DNA of 64,000 nucleotides from Ferdinandcohnia salidurans (GCF_042680725.1 NZ_JBHUEK010000011.1:3481-67480), one strand, 5' to 3'; counted from the stretch's first letter, positions 52,433 to 60,899 are shown. The notes: generated by a model from the sequence alone, not told the origin. Translations and numbers: made by a program.

Positions 52433-53461
52433 ATGGCCAACTCAATTGAGCAAAGAAAATCTCAACATATTCAAATTACTCTGAACGAAAAAGTTACGGG
52501 AGAATCAATTTCAACAGGTTTAGAGAAGCTTGTGTTCGTTCATAATGCACTCCCTGAAATTGATTTTGATGAAATCTCTATTAAAACCAAATTCCTAGGC
52601 TTTGAATGCCAAACTCCGTTTCTCATCAGTTCGATGACGGGTGGGACAGGCCTTGCGGAGGCGATTAACCGAAACTTGGCTATAGCTGCTGAGGAAAGGG
52701 GTTGGGCTCTAGCACTCGGATCAACTCGGGCGCTACTCGACAGTGACGGACATGCTTCCTCTTTTCAGGTGAGGGAATATGCACCAAGCGTCCCAATTAT
52801 AGCTAACTTAGGAGCGGTTCAGTTAAATTTCGGATATGGAGTCGAGGAATGCAGGCGAATTATCGAGATGACCGATGCGGATATGCTCGTTCTTCATTTG
52901 AACAGTATCCAGGAAGTGATTCAAGATAATGGAGATACGAATTTTAAAGGGTTATTAAAGAAGATTGAACAACTATGCAAAACACTGGAGGTTCCTGTCG
53001 GGGTTAAAGAAGTCGGATGGGGAATTGATGATCAAACAGCTAAAAAGTTAGTTGATGCAGGAGTTGCATTTATTGATGTTGCAGGAGCCGGTGGGACTTC
53101 GTGGAGCCAAGTTGAAAAATTCCGATCTAATGACCCTATTCGTCGGGCTGCTGCTGAAGCATTTAGCGAATGGGGGATTCCGACGGTGGAATCAATCAGA
53201 TTGGTTCGTGGTGAGATTGGAGAACGTCCGTTGATAGCCAGTGGTGGAATGCAGACGGGACTAGACGGTGCCAAAGTTATCGCTTTGGGGGCCGATCTTG
53301 TCGGATTCGGACGATCTATCCTGAAAGAAGCGACCCAGAGCGTGGAAGATGTTGTTGAAGTAATGAAAGTTCGAGAAATGGAACTTCGAATGTCAATGTT
53401 CGGAATCGGTGCGGCAACGATTCAGGAGTTAAAGGATACCCCTCGCTTAAAGGGGAAATGA
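52433..53461 (+). CDS. fni: Fni, type 2 isopentenyl-diphosphate delta-isomerase
   Basis: 342 residues from ATG 52433; an in-frame GTG at 52424 overlaps the AAGGGCAGG site. IEQRKSQHI at the N-terminus, SSMTGGTG near residue 65, AGAGGTSW near 218 and ASGGMQTGLD near 267 form the FMN- and substrate-binding TIM barrel. It interconverts IPP and DMAPP using reduced FMN. 81 bases separate it from the synthase-like gene and a terminator follows, so the two may be one unit. In B. subtilis fni lies elsewhere on the chromosome. Confidence 0.94.
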   Translation: MANSIEQRKSQHIQITLNEKVTGESISTGLEKLVFVHNALPEIDFDEISIKTKFLGFECQTPFLISSMTGGTGLAEAINRNLAIAAEERGWALALGSTRALLDSDGHASSFQVREYAPSVPIIANLGAVQLNFGYGVEECRRIIEMTDADMLVLHLNSIQEVIQDNGDTNFKGLLKKIEQLCKTLEVPVGVKEVGWGIDDQTAKKLVDAGVAFIDVAGAGGTSWSQVEKFRSNDPIRRAAAEAFSEWGIPTVESIRLVRGEIGERPLIASGGMQTGLDGAKVIALGADLVGFGRSILKEATQSVEDVVEVMKVREMELRMSMFGIGAATIQELKDTPRLKGK

Positions 53462-53506
53462 TGATGCACTACTGTAATGTCATAGGTTAATCTTTTGTTT
53501 ATAATG

Positions 53507-53541
53507 AAAGACTCTCAACGATCGGTTGGGAGTCTTTTTTG
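53507..53541. terminator. Terminator between fni and the response regulator gene
   Basis: AGACTCTCAAC pairs with GGTTGGGAGTCT, with a T-run on the plus strand. An A-rich left flank makes it partly usable on the minus strand, where the convergent gene ends at 53562. Confidence 0.88.
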
Positions 53542-53561
53542 AGTAATTATATTCCTTAGCT

Positions 53562-54203
53562 TTAGTCAACTAACTGATTTTTGACTGCATATAGCGCTGC
53601 TTGTGTCCGGTCAGCTAATTCGAGTTTTGCCAACAGGTTTGAAACATGGGTTTTGACTGTTTTTTCAGTGATGAATAAGGAACTTGCGATTTCCTTATTG
53701 CTTTTTCCTTTGGCAATTTCCTTTAACACGTCTACTTCTCTTTTTGTTAATTCCTCAAATACTTGTTTCGCCTGGTTCTTGTTAGAGGATAAATTGGCCA
53801 GGAGGTGTGAGGTTGCTTTTGGGTGAAGCTGGTTTTCACCGCCCATGATTCTTTTAATTGAGGACACAAGGTCATCAGGCTCAATGTCTTTTAATTGGTA
53901 TCCGGACGCTCCTGCTTCTAGGGCAGGTATGACGTGGTCTTGATCAGAAAAACTGGTCAACATCATGATTTTGATGTCAGGTTGTTCTTTTTTGATTACT
54001 CTTGTTGCCTGGATACCGTCCATCCCAGGCATAACCAAGTCCATGAGAATTAAATCCGGTTTTAATGATTGTGCTTGTTGTATGGCCTCTTTTCCATTTG
54101 CCGCTTCTCCGACAATCATCATGTCTTTTTGTGTACGAAGGAAAAAGACGAGACCGCGCCTGACGACATGATGGTCGTCTACTACTAATATCCGTATACT
54201 CAC
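53562..54203 (-). CDS. NarL/FixJ-family response regulator (AirR/YhcZ-like)
   Basis: 213 residues. The receiver domain has the acidic pair Asp9-Asp10, phospho-acceptor Asp55 in ILMDLVMPG, and a conserved Lys in QLKD near 104. A LuxR-type HTH follows: LTKREVDVLKEIAKGKSNKEI then TEKTVKTHVSNLLAKL. It starts 12 bases after the kinase gene and is its cognate partner. Targets are unknown. Confidence 0.93.
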   Translation of the reverse strand: MSIRILVVDDHHVVRRGLVFFLRTQKDMMIVGEAANGKEAIQQAQSLKPDLILMDLVMPGMDGIQATRVIKKEQPDIKIMMLTSFSDQDHVIPALEAGASGYQLKDIEPDDLVSSIKRIMGGENQLHPKATSHLLANLSSNKNQAKQVFEELTKREVDVLKEIAKGKSNKEIASSLFITEKTVKTHVSNLLAKLELADRTQAALYAVKNQLVD

Positions 54204-54215
54204 TTACATATCCCC

Positions 54216-55334
54216 CTAAAACGGGATCTGGACTTCTATTTCTGTTCCAATTCCCGGCTTACTTTGTAAAGCAAAAGTCCCGTTTAAGCTTTCAGTCCTT
54301 ATTTTCATATTTCGTAACCCCAACGAGAGGATTTCAGAATTTACTTCATAGTGGAAGCCACACCCCTTATCCCTAATGTTCATTATTACACCAGCTTCAG
54401 AGGCTTGTAATTCTAAATCTACCTCAGTTGTCTGTGAATGCTTTTTACAATTGGCTAGAGCCTCCTGCCCAATGCGCCACAACGATTCCTCTACTTTTCC
54501 AGGCAGGTTGGCTGCGCCTGTTAGTTTTGTTTCGATAGAAAGACCTAACATCTCAGCGTAGCTTCGTAAGGCACTAATGAGACCATTTTCAAGTCCCTCT
54601 GGCCGTAGCTGCCAAATTAATGCTCTCATTTCACCAAGTGCCTCTTGGGCCATATCTTGTAGATAGGTGAACGTTTGTTTGACTTCGTTACTTTCTGTCA
54701 ATTCAACCCCAGCCCTAGCGGTAAGACTTAATGAAAAAAGGAGTTGATTAACGGAGTCGTGAAGGTCCCGTGCCAGACGGTTTCGCTCAGCAACGAGTGC
54801 TGTCTTTTGCTCACGTTGGGTTAGTTTAATTCTTTTCAATGCAGTTCCGATTTGGTAGGCTACAGCCTCTAGTAAGGCGAGTTCATTTTTCTCGAAATTT
54901 GTTTTGTTTGGGGCCCCCACATTTAAAATCCCAAACCGTTCTTGGCCAGCTCGGAGCGGGACAGTGGCGTGATGAGTCAGACCACCAGTTTCTCCCGCCT
55001 TCTCATCAAGAACATCCTCAATTCGTTTACATTCGATAATATTTGTTGCTTTATGGAGTTGCTGATTATTATATTTGTTTACACACCAGCACTTACCATG
55101 GCACATCCGTCGCTTATGATCAAAGGCTAAAGCAGGCGGTAGGGCTTCGTCAGCAATAAGATGATGTGTGCCATCGTCATCTATTAAAAATATCCAACCT
55201 GTTTGAAGGCCTGTTACTTGAAGAAGCTTTTTCAAGACAACCTTCAATACGTCTTCTGTGTCTGTTCCTTCGTTTAAAAGCTCAGCTATCTCTTTTAAAA
55301 TGTTGAGTTGTTGATATCTGTCCTTACCTGACAT
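54216..55334 (-). CDS. GAF-domain sensor histidine kinase with four-Cys cluster (AirS-like)
   Basis: 372 residues, no membrane segment. A GAF domain (about 20-170) contains Cys78, Cys82 and Cys84 in CHGKCWC, and Cys102 in IIECKR. A HisKA_3 dimerisation domain has His192 in ARDLHDSVNQ. The ATPase has GQEALANCKKH, RDKGCGFH and LGLRNMKIR. Staphylococcal AirS is a GAF kinase of this type reported to hold a [2Fe-2S] cluster; an oxygen or redox-sensing role here is inferred. It is cytoplasmic and encoded with its regulator. Confidence 0.9.
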   Translation of the reverse strand: MSGKDRYQQLNILKEIAELLNEGTDTEDVLKVVLKKLLQVTGLQTGWIFLIDDDGTHHLIADEALPPALAFDHKRRMCHGKCWCVNKYNNQQLHKATNIIECKRIEDVLDEKAGETGGLTHHATVPLRAGQERFGILNVGAPNKTNFEKNELALLEAVAYQIGTALKRIKLTQREQKTALVAERNRLARDLHDSVNQLLFSLSLTARAGVELTESNEVKQTFTYLQDMAQEALGEMRALIWQLRPEGLENGLISALRSYAEMLGLSIETKLTGAANLPGKVEESLWRIGQEALANCKKHSQTTEVDLELQASEAGVIMNIRDKGCGFHYEVNSEILSLGLRNMKIRTESLNGTFALQSKPGIGTEIEVQIPF

Positions 55335-55399
55335 TGTTCTCCCTCCGCCATGAAATATCTGTTTCCATTATATCGTATTTATAATTTTCAGATTCTGTT

Positions 55400-55765
55400 T
55401 TATCTAATAAGTTTACCGTTAGCACTGGAAACCTGCAATAATTCTACTATTTCTCGATTAGGTCCTTCATAAAAGACTGTTTGCCACCCATTATCAAGTT
55501 CATAAGGACCCTCCATTTTCCGAAGTGCTTTACATCGGGCCATTACATCAGTCAGATTATTGACCTCAAAACAGATATGAGTGTTTAACTGGTTTTCTTC
55601 ATTACTAGAGACTAATTCAAGACGAAAATCACCTAAAGTTAAAAAAACAATTTCTTCCTCCATGAATATAAAGTGTGATTCTGTCTCAAAACCGAATTCT
55701 CTTTTAAAAAATTCAATAGAATTTTTAAGATGACTTACATGAACGCCAACATGATGGAGCTTCAT
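55400..55765 (-). CDS. VOC-family (glyoxalase/bleomycin-resistance fold) protein
   Basis: 121 residues, two beta-alpha-beta-beta-beta modules. HHVGVHVSHLKNSIEFF opens module one and LELVSSNEE gives a Glu at the usual metal position. Module two has HICFEVNNL and PNREIVELLQ with a further Glu. Members include metal-dependent isomerases, lyases and dioxygenases, so no substrate is assigned. It follows the QueA-like gene by 14 bases on the same strand, probably in one operon. Confidence 0.85.
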   Translation of the reverse strand: MKLHHVGVHVSHLKNSIEFFKREFGFETESHFIFMEEEIVFLTLGDFRLELVSSNEENQLNTHICFEVNNLTDVMARCKALRKMEGPYELDNGWQTVFYEGPNREIVELLQVSSANGKLIR

Positions 55766-55779
55766 AGCTAAACCTCCAA

Positions 55780-56805
55780 TTATATAATCAGATTCATATC
55801 ACCGAATTCATGCCATAAATAACCGGCGTCAATGGCATCGTCGTAAGCCTGGAGCAGATGCTGTTTAGAAATAAAGGCGGATAGCATATCGAGATGGCTT
55901 GCCTTTGGCTCATGGAATCCCGTAATGATTCCGTCAGCAATTTTTAAAGGAAAGTGTTGATTGATATATAAATTTGTTACCCCTGAAAGTGCGCCAGATA
56001 TTGCAAAAGTCTCAAGTGCTCGAACTACAGTCGTTCCTACGGCTATAACTCTTTTACCAGCAGCTTTTGTCTCAAGAATCCTTTGTTTGGTTTGTTCAGA
56101 TATATGGTATTCTTCTTCGTTCTCTTCTGGGGTTTGGTGCCACTTGTCATCAAGCAAATAACTGAGCCCAGTATGAAGTTGAATAAAATCAACCTGAATT
56201 CCTTTTCGCATTAGTGTAAATAACAGTTCCCAGCTAAAGGCTCTACCAGCTGAGGGCATCTCGACCGAACCAGGATGGCTTGCGAAAACCGTTTGATAAT
56301 AGTCCAAATCCCAGGGATGATTGATATATTCGTAACGAACAGGTTCTCCGAGACGATAGAACATGTTTAATAGGTCGGAGCCTTTCTTCGCAAACTTCAA
56401 TATAGCTAATGGTGTATTTTCCTTTATACCAATTACCTTTGCCGAAAGCTCAGGGGCAAATATGAAGGTGTCGCCAATATTTGTATAATCCTGAACAATG
56501 AGTGCCTCCCATGTATCCTCTGTAAGACGTCTCGCCAGCCGAACTTCGACTTTGGTTACAATTTTTCCATTACCTAGACGCTTTACTTTGAAAACTGCTG
56601 GTATGGTGCGGCTGTTATTTAAAATAACAAGGTCTCCTTGCTGTAAATGTTCAGGTAAATGAAAGAAAAGGTCATGTTGGATCTTACCGTAACTCCGGTC
56701 AAGCATCATCATCCGGACGTGATCTCTTCTGATGCCACGCTCTTCAGGGGGAAGGGAAGCGTTTAATTCGTTTGGAAGGTAAAAATCTAGAGTCTTGTCT
56801 ACCAT
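55780..56805 (-). CDS. QueA-like S-adenosylmethionine:tRNA ribosyltransferase-isomerase paralogue
   Basis: 341 residues, QueA length. Family landmarks appear in modified form: LNNSRTIPA (usual LNDTRVxPA), MPSAGRAFSWELL (usual APTAGLHFT), QLHTGLSYL, VGTTVVRALE, FHEPKASHLDML and FGDMNLI. QueA moves the ribosyl part of SAM onto preQ1-modified tRNA to make epoxyqueuosine. The altered signature motifs and the SDR-VOC neighbours, without other queuosine genes, suggest a specialised paralogue. The canonical queA is expected elsewhere. Confidence 0.85.
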   Translation of the reverse strand: MVDKTLDFYLPNELNASLPPEERGIRRDHVRMMMLDRSYGKIQHDLFFHLPEHLQQGDLVILNNSRTIPAVFKVKRLGNGKIVTKVEVRLARRLTEDTWEALIVQDYTNIGDTFIFAPELSAKVIGIKENTPLAILKFAKKGSDLLNMFYRLGEPVRYEYINHPWDLDYYQTVFASHPGSVEMPSAGRAFSWELLFTLMRKGIQVDFIQLHTGLSYLLDDKWHQTPEENEEEYHISEQTKQRILETKAAGKRVIAVGTTVVRALETFAISGALSGVTNLYINQHFPLKIADGIITGFHEPKASHLDMLSAFISKQHLLQAYDDAIDAGYLWHEFGDMNLII

Positions 56806-56808
56806 GTC

Positions 56809-57525
56809 CTACACCTCCTCCTCGGATTGGGCTGAAAATCGTTTGCCAGTAATGCCTTTTGCTCGATTAGATGCTAAATATAAGAAAATATCAACTACTT
56901 CTTCAGGTTTTGCTAACGGATAATCGCAATCTGGAACAGCGAGTCTGTGCATATCAGTGTCCATTTCGCCAGGGTCGACCATATTAATCCGAATTCCGGT
57001 CTCGCTTAATTCATCGGCCAATGTTTGGGTAATGCCTTCAACAGCGAATTTTGAAACTCCATATGCCCCCCAGCCTGCATAACCAATGTGACCAGCCTCT
57101 GAAGTAACATTGATAATGGAACCTTCGTTACGTTCCAGCATTCCTAGGCAAACCCTTTTTGTAACTAAAAAGGTTGATACTGCATTCACCCTTAATACTT
57201 CAGCAAAGTCTTCTTCAGGATAATCAAGAAGTAGGGGCATTGGGCTCGGGCCTAACATAGAAGCATTATTAATCAAAACATCAATCTGTCCATAAGCCTC
57301 CTCGGTAATTGAAACGAATCGATCTACATCTCTCGAGCGGGAAACATCAGCGATAACAGCAAGTACTTTTGCACCTAAACTCTCTGCCTCTTGCTTGACT
57401 TTCAATAGAGCATTTTCTGTCCTCGCACAAATTGCAAGCCTTGCACCTTCCTTGGCAAAGGCTAATGTCAGTGCTCTTCCTAAACCTTTTGAAGCACCAG
57501 TAATCATTACAACTTTATTTTTCAT
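56809..57525 (-). CDS. Short-chain dehydrogenase/reductase (SDR)
   Basis: 238 residues, classical SDR. The cofactor motif TGASKGLG is near residue 9, with CARTE at the second strand, suggesting NADP(H) preference. NNAS lies near 87, the catalytic Ser in INVTSEAG near 140, and Tyr/Lys in YGVSK near 155. First gene of the minus-strand cluster; its stop is three bases from the QueA-like start. Substrate unknown. Confidence 0.9.
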   Translation of the reverse strand: MKNKVVMITGASKGLGRALTLAFAKEGARLAICARTENALLKVKQEAESLGAKVLAVIADVSRSRDVDRFVSITEEAYGQIDVLINNASMLGPSPMPLLLDYPEEDFAEVLRVNAVSTFLVTKRVCLGMLERNEGSIINVTSEAGHIGYAGWGAYGVSKFAVEGITQTLADELSETGIRINMVDPGEMDTDMHRLAVPDCDYPLAKPEEVVDIFLYLASNRAKGITGKRFSAQSEEEV

Positions 57526-57765
57526 TTATTATCTCTCCTTCTTGTTCTCGATGATTTAAGCATACCGATTCCTGAAAAATCCTTCTTCGTAAAAAAGCTT
57601 GAATTTTTCTACGACTTTAGGATGAGATTCATACTTATGAGATTCCTGATAGGAGAAATAAATACCGATAAGGGACAACCTTTCGTCAAAATTCAAGTTA
57701 TTTCGAGCAACCTAGATACATATGATTGATTAAGAATATACACAAACATAAAGGGTGGGTGGAAA

Positions 57766-57996
57766 ATGAGTCGAATCCAAAAATCAATACTCGGTGCTTT
57801 TATTGGTGTATCTTCGGCAGGTATGTGGTTGATCGTCGATCTCTTACTTCCGGAACCAATTGGTGATTACTTGTTGTTTCTCATCATGGGTATAGTCCAT
57901 ATGGTTATTGGCTGGCAAATAGCAAGATTGGTTGGAAAACAAAAAGAAGATTCACCAGTGGAAGGGCAAGAAAGTCTAAAGACATCCGATATATAG
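57766..57996 (+). CDS. Small two-helix membrane protein of unknown function
   Basis: 76 residues. Two hydrophobic segments (about 8-28 and 33-55, with a short PEPIGDY turn) are followed by a charged tail. AAGGGTGGGTGG precedes the ATG, and a terminator follows the stop. I do not recognise the family. Divergent from the SDR gene across 240 bases in which no clear promoter was seen. Confidence 0.7.
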   Translation: MSRIQKSILGAFIGVSSAGMWLIVDLLLPEPIGDYLLFLIMGIVHMVIGWQIARLVGKQKEDSPVEGQESLKTSDI

Positions 57997-57999
57997 AAA

Positions 58000-58037
58000 T
58001 GAGGCTCTCAAATCATAAGATTGAGGGCCTTTTATTT
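58000..58037 (+). terminator. Terminator after the small membrane protein gene
   Basis: GGCTCTCAA pairs with TTGAGGGCC (one G-U pair), followed by TTTTATTT. Confidence 0.85.
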
Positions 58038-58042
58038 GTCTG

Positions 58043-58167
58043 TGTCTAGCACCAGGCGCCATCGGCTCTCTGGTCTAAGCCAATCGCTTCGGAAGGTAAA
58101 GTACACCTTCTGTCAGCGCTCGTCTTATGCTTGTCGCCGATAAGCGGGCACCCTCTGCTTTTCTTGT
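58043..58167 (+). repeat. Dispersed intergenic repeat, family A, copy 2
   Basis: TGTCTAGC start, CCAATCGCTTC, CACCTTCTGTCAGCGCT and ATGCTTGTCG are shared with 8633-8757. The outer arms differ in compensating fashion (CAGGCGCC here, AGCGCCTAG there). Lies directly behind a terminator and before ybaK. Confidence 0.78.
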
Positions 58168-58266
58168 GTATGCATAGTTTATTTTGGAAGTTAAGGTAGT
58201 TTGTGTTTAGCGCATGTTTACATGGATGCAGTAGGAAACTATCTGTCAAAGGGGGTTTCTTATACG

Positions 58267-58710
58267 ATGAATGTAATTACAACCTTCAAGGAAAAACGGA
58301 AAGAGAAGCAAATCAAGTATGAACGAAAAATGCTGCGTGAGCTCTCATTAGAAGAATTAAAGAAGAATGTCGTGGACTCATTTAGTAGTTTTTTTAGAAT
58401 GGATTCCATACTTGGCAGTGCAATTGAAGAAGGCTGTATTGATGTTGCAATAGAAGCATACCTACTCGGTGCGAAATATAGCAAGTTTGGTTATTATGGA
58501 GAATCTGTAGAAGAAGTACGGATGCGCTGTTACCGATTTGAAAAGAATCTAATTGATGCGTTATATGAGTTCATTTGCTATTGGGGGCATATTGGCGACC
58601 AAGGCTTTGTCAATGAGTCTCTTTATTATGCATGCGAGCACTATGTGACCTATTGGTGGACGGAAGGTTTCCAGAAAGGAGAAAAAAGACACCGGCTAAA
58701 ATTGCATTAG
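58267..58710 (+). CDS. ybaK: YbaK family protein (DUF2521)
   Basis: 147 residues from ATG 58267, the exact length of B. subtilis YbaK; AAAGGGGG lies 11 bases upstream, and in-frame starts from 58201 are not supported. EEGCIDVAIEAYLLGAKYSKFGYYGES and the C-terminal WWTEGFQKGEKRHRLKL are the conserved parts. No function is known. Just upstream of cwlD as in B. subtilis. Confidence 0.9.
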   Translation: MNVITTFKEKRKEKQIKYERKMLRELSLEELKKNVVDSFSSFFRMDSILGSAIEEGCIDVAIEAYLLGAKYSKFGYYGESVEEVRMRCYRFEKNLIDALYEFICYWGHIGDQGFVNESLYYACEHYVTYWWTEGFQKGEKRHRLKLH

Positions 58711-58774
58711 AATTTTTAATCATATATACTCTCCTTGTCCCATATATTTACACATAGGGACATGCAGGAGGGAA

Positions 58775-59491
58775 ATGATGAATAAGAAACTTAAAATTAC
58801 CGGTATCCTCTTAGGAGCTGTTGTTTTATTTTTAATTATACAATATCGATTTATGGATAAAGATGTTTGGGACCCGTGGAGTTTACCCTTATCGGGGAAG
58901 GTTATAATTATAGACCCTGGACACGGTGGCCCAGATGGGGGCGCCGATAACGGGGACGTGCAAGAAAAGGACATTGCCCTAGAAATCTCCAAAAAGCTCC
59001 GTGACTACTTGCAGCAACAGGGTGCTTTTGTACAAATGATACGAGAAGAAGATACAGATTTAGCCCCTGAAGGAATGAGAGGGTATAGTAAACGGAAGAC
59101 AGAGGATTTGAAGAAACGAGTTCAAACCATTAATGAATCAGATGCGGATTTATTTATAAGTATTCATTTAAATGCCATACCATCTCCTAGATGGAGAGGC
59201 GCGCAAACCTTTTATTTTAGTACCTATAAGGAAAATGAAGCAGTGGCCAAATTTATTCAAGATGAGCTTCGAAACAATCTCGGAAATACAACACGACAAG
59301 CAAAAGCGATCAACGGTGTTTATTTATTAAAAAGTGCGAAAAAACCTGGTGCACTTGTAGAGGTAGGATTCCTATCAAATCCGGAGGAAAAAGCACTATT
59401 AGTTCAAGATAAATACCAAGACAAGGTCGCAGCCTCCATTTATACTGGTATAAACCGCTATTTCTCCAACGAATCAAACCCACCTGAATAA
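58775..59491 (+). CDS. cwlD: CwlD, N-acetylmuramoyl-L-alanine amidase for spore cortex muramic lactam
   Basis: 238 residues. A signal-anchor segment (about 8-24) is followed by an Amidase_3 domain with zinc ligands in IIDPGHGGPDGG (His), EKDIALEIS (Glu) and ISIHLNA (His), and catalytic Glu in LVEVGFLSN. With PdaA it makes muramic-delta-lactam in the cortex, needed for germination. Expression by sporulation sigma factors is known in B. subtilis; I did not find a certain sigma-E/G promoter. Its terminator overlaps the stop codon. Confidence 0.95.
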   Translation: MMNKKLKITGILLGAVVLFLIIQYRFMDKDVWDPWSLPLSGKVIIIDPGHGGPDGGADNGDVQEKDIALEISKKLRDYLQQQGAFVQMIREEDTDLAPEGMRGYSKRKTEDLKKRVQTINESDADLFISIHLNAIPSPRWRGAQTFYFSTYKENEAVAKFIQDELRNNLGNTTRQAKAINGVYLLKSAKKPGALVEVGFLSNPEEKALLVQDKYQDKVAASIYTGINRYFSNESNPPE

Positions 59492-59505
59492 GTGTGGGTT
59501 TTTTA
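59476..59505 (+). terminator. Terminator overlapping the cwlD stop
   Basis: AACCCAC pairs with GTGGGTT, followed by TTTT. The stop codon lies in the loop region. Confidence 0.85.
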
Positions 59506-59601
59506 ACTTTATTCAGTAGAAGTCCCTTAATTTTTATTTCGGTAAGAATAAAGAAAAGTTATAATCAGAGAAGAGTAGTTCTAACCCGACTGAATAAAGT
59601 T

Positions 59602-59753
59602 AAAGCCTCCGGCGGATGCCATGATTTTTCAACGGAAGCTTTTCGAGTAGTAAGATCAAAGACTAAAAACGCCACATCCTGTGGCAAAGTCTTTATGACC
59701 CACTTCCTGTGGGCCTAAAAATCAGGCGCAAATACGCCGAGACGTATTTGATT
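59602..59753 (+). repeat. Dispersed repeat, family B, copy 2 (cwlD-salA gap)
   Basis: Shares AAAGCCTCCGGCGGATGCCA, the TTTTCGAG segment, and the closing core AAATACG...CGTATTTGATT with 21881-21973. About 70 extra bases in its middle carry two similar hairpins (GCCACATCCTGTGGC and CCCACTTCCTGTGGG) inside an AAAGACT/AGTCTTT pair. Confidence 0.8.
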
Positions 59754-59798
59754 TAATAGCTATGACACTCCTCACAATGTAATTTGGGACAGGTATGA

Positions 59799-59804
59799 TA
59801 TAAT
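59799..59804 (+). promoter_or_regulatory. Extended -10 promoter for salA
   Basis: TGA followed by TATAAT at 59799-59804; no good -35 hexamer at the normal distance. 43 bases upstream of salA. Confidence 0.55.
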
Positions 59805-59847
59805 ATAGGTGGAGTGAAACCGAATACAGTTTAGGTGGTGTTTTATT

Positions 59848-60897
59848 ATGTTAACTGAGCAACAAGTAAAAGAAGTCTTAAATCAACTGCAAGATCCATT
59901 CTTACATAGAACATTCGAAGAAACGAATGCAATCCAAGAGATTAAAATAAAAGAAGAAAAGAAACATGTCAGCGTAAAAGTTGCTTTATCAAAGACTGGT
60001 ACTGGTGAGCAGCTACAGCTTCAATCTACAATTGTTAATGCATTGAAACAAGCGGGAGCAGAATCTGTAGGACTTCGTTTTACTGACTTATCACCAGAGG
60101 AACTCGCGAAATTTAAGACTGAAACAGCGGGTGAATCTGCTCCTTTATTATCCCCAGTAAATCAAACTACCTTTATTGCGGTAGCAAGTGGTAAGGGTGG
60201 AGTAGGTAAATCTACCGTCTCTGTAAACTTGGCTGTGTCTTTAGCTAGACTAGGCAAAAAGGTTGGTATTATTGATGCAGATATTTACGGATTCAGTGTT
60301 CCAGATATGATGGGAATTACAAAGCGCCCTGTTGTTCGAGGCGAAAAGATTATCCCTGTTGAAAGAAAAGGGGTAAAAGTCATTTCAATGGGCTTCTTTG
60401 TGGAAGACAATTCACCCGTTATTTGGCGTGGTCCAATGCTAGGAAAAATGTTAAATAACTTCTTTAATGAAGTCGAATGGGGAGATCTAGATTACTTAGT
60501 TCTAGATTTACCGCCTGGTACAGGTGATGTAGCACTAGATGTTCATACTATGCTTCCGCATTGTAAAGAGATTATTGTGACAACGCCACACCCTACAGCA
60601 GCATTTGTAGCAGCCAGAGCGGGTGCGATGGCTCTTCGTACAGAACACGAAGTACTTGGTGTCATTGAAAATATGTCTTATTTTGAAAGCAAAGTAACCG
60701 GCGAAAAGGAATATGTGTTTGGTAAAGGCGGCGGGGAGAAACTTGCGGAAGATCTTCAAACATCCTTACTAGGGAAAATTCCATTAGGTCAGCCTGATTG
60801 GAATGACGACGACTTTGCGCCATCTGTTTATGACGAAAGTCATCCAACTGGAAAAATCTATAACGAAATTGCAAAACGAGTAATTGATGCCATTTAA
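59848..60897 (+). CDS. salA: SalA, Mrp/NBP35-family P-loop ATPase
   Basis: 349 residues. An N-terminal MIP18-like (DUF59) domain (1-80) is followed by the deviant Walker A GKGGVGKST near residue 114, DLPPGTGDVALD near 217 and THPTA-like ATP-binding segments. The family carries Fe-S clusters, and in B. subtilis SalA represses scoC and so raises exoprotease levels. The usual CxxC cluster motif is not present in the C-domain. Confidence 0.93.
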   Translation: MLTEQQVKEVLNQLQDPFLHRTFEETNAIQEIKIKEEKKHVSVKVALSKTGTGEQLQLQSTIVNALKQAGAESVGLRFTDLSPEELAKFKTETAGESAPLLSPVNQTTFIAVASGKGGVGKSTVSVNLAVSLARLGKKVGIIDADIYGFSVPDMMGITKRPVVRGEKIIPVERKGVKVISMGFFVEDNSPVIWRGPMLGKMLNNFFNEVEWGDLDYLVLDLPPGTGDVALDVHTMLPHCKEIIVTTPHPTAAFVAARAGAMALRTEHEVLGVIENMSYFESKVTGEKEYVFGKGGGEKLAEDLQTSLLGKIPLGQPDWNDDDFAPSVYDESHPTGKIYNEIAKRVIDAI

Positions 60898-60899
60898 AT

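Noticed and set aside
50640..58200. Insertion sequence or prophage in the accessory segment
   Set aside because: No transposase, integrase, phage structural gene or terminal inverted repeat pair was seen.
59494..59718. 74-codon frame after cwlD
   Set aside because: It overlaps the cwlD terminator and family B repeat, and has no ribosome binding site or family resemblance.
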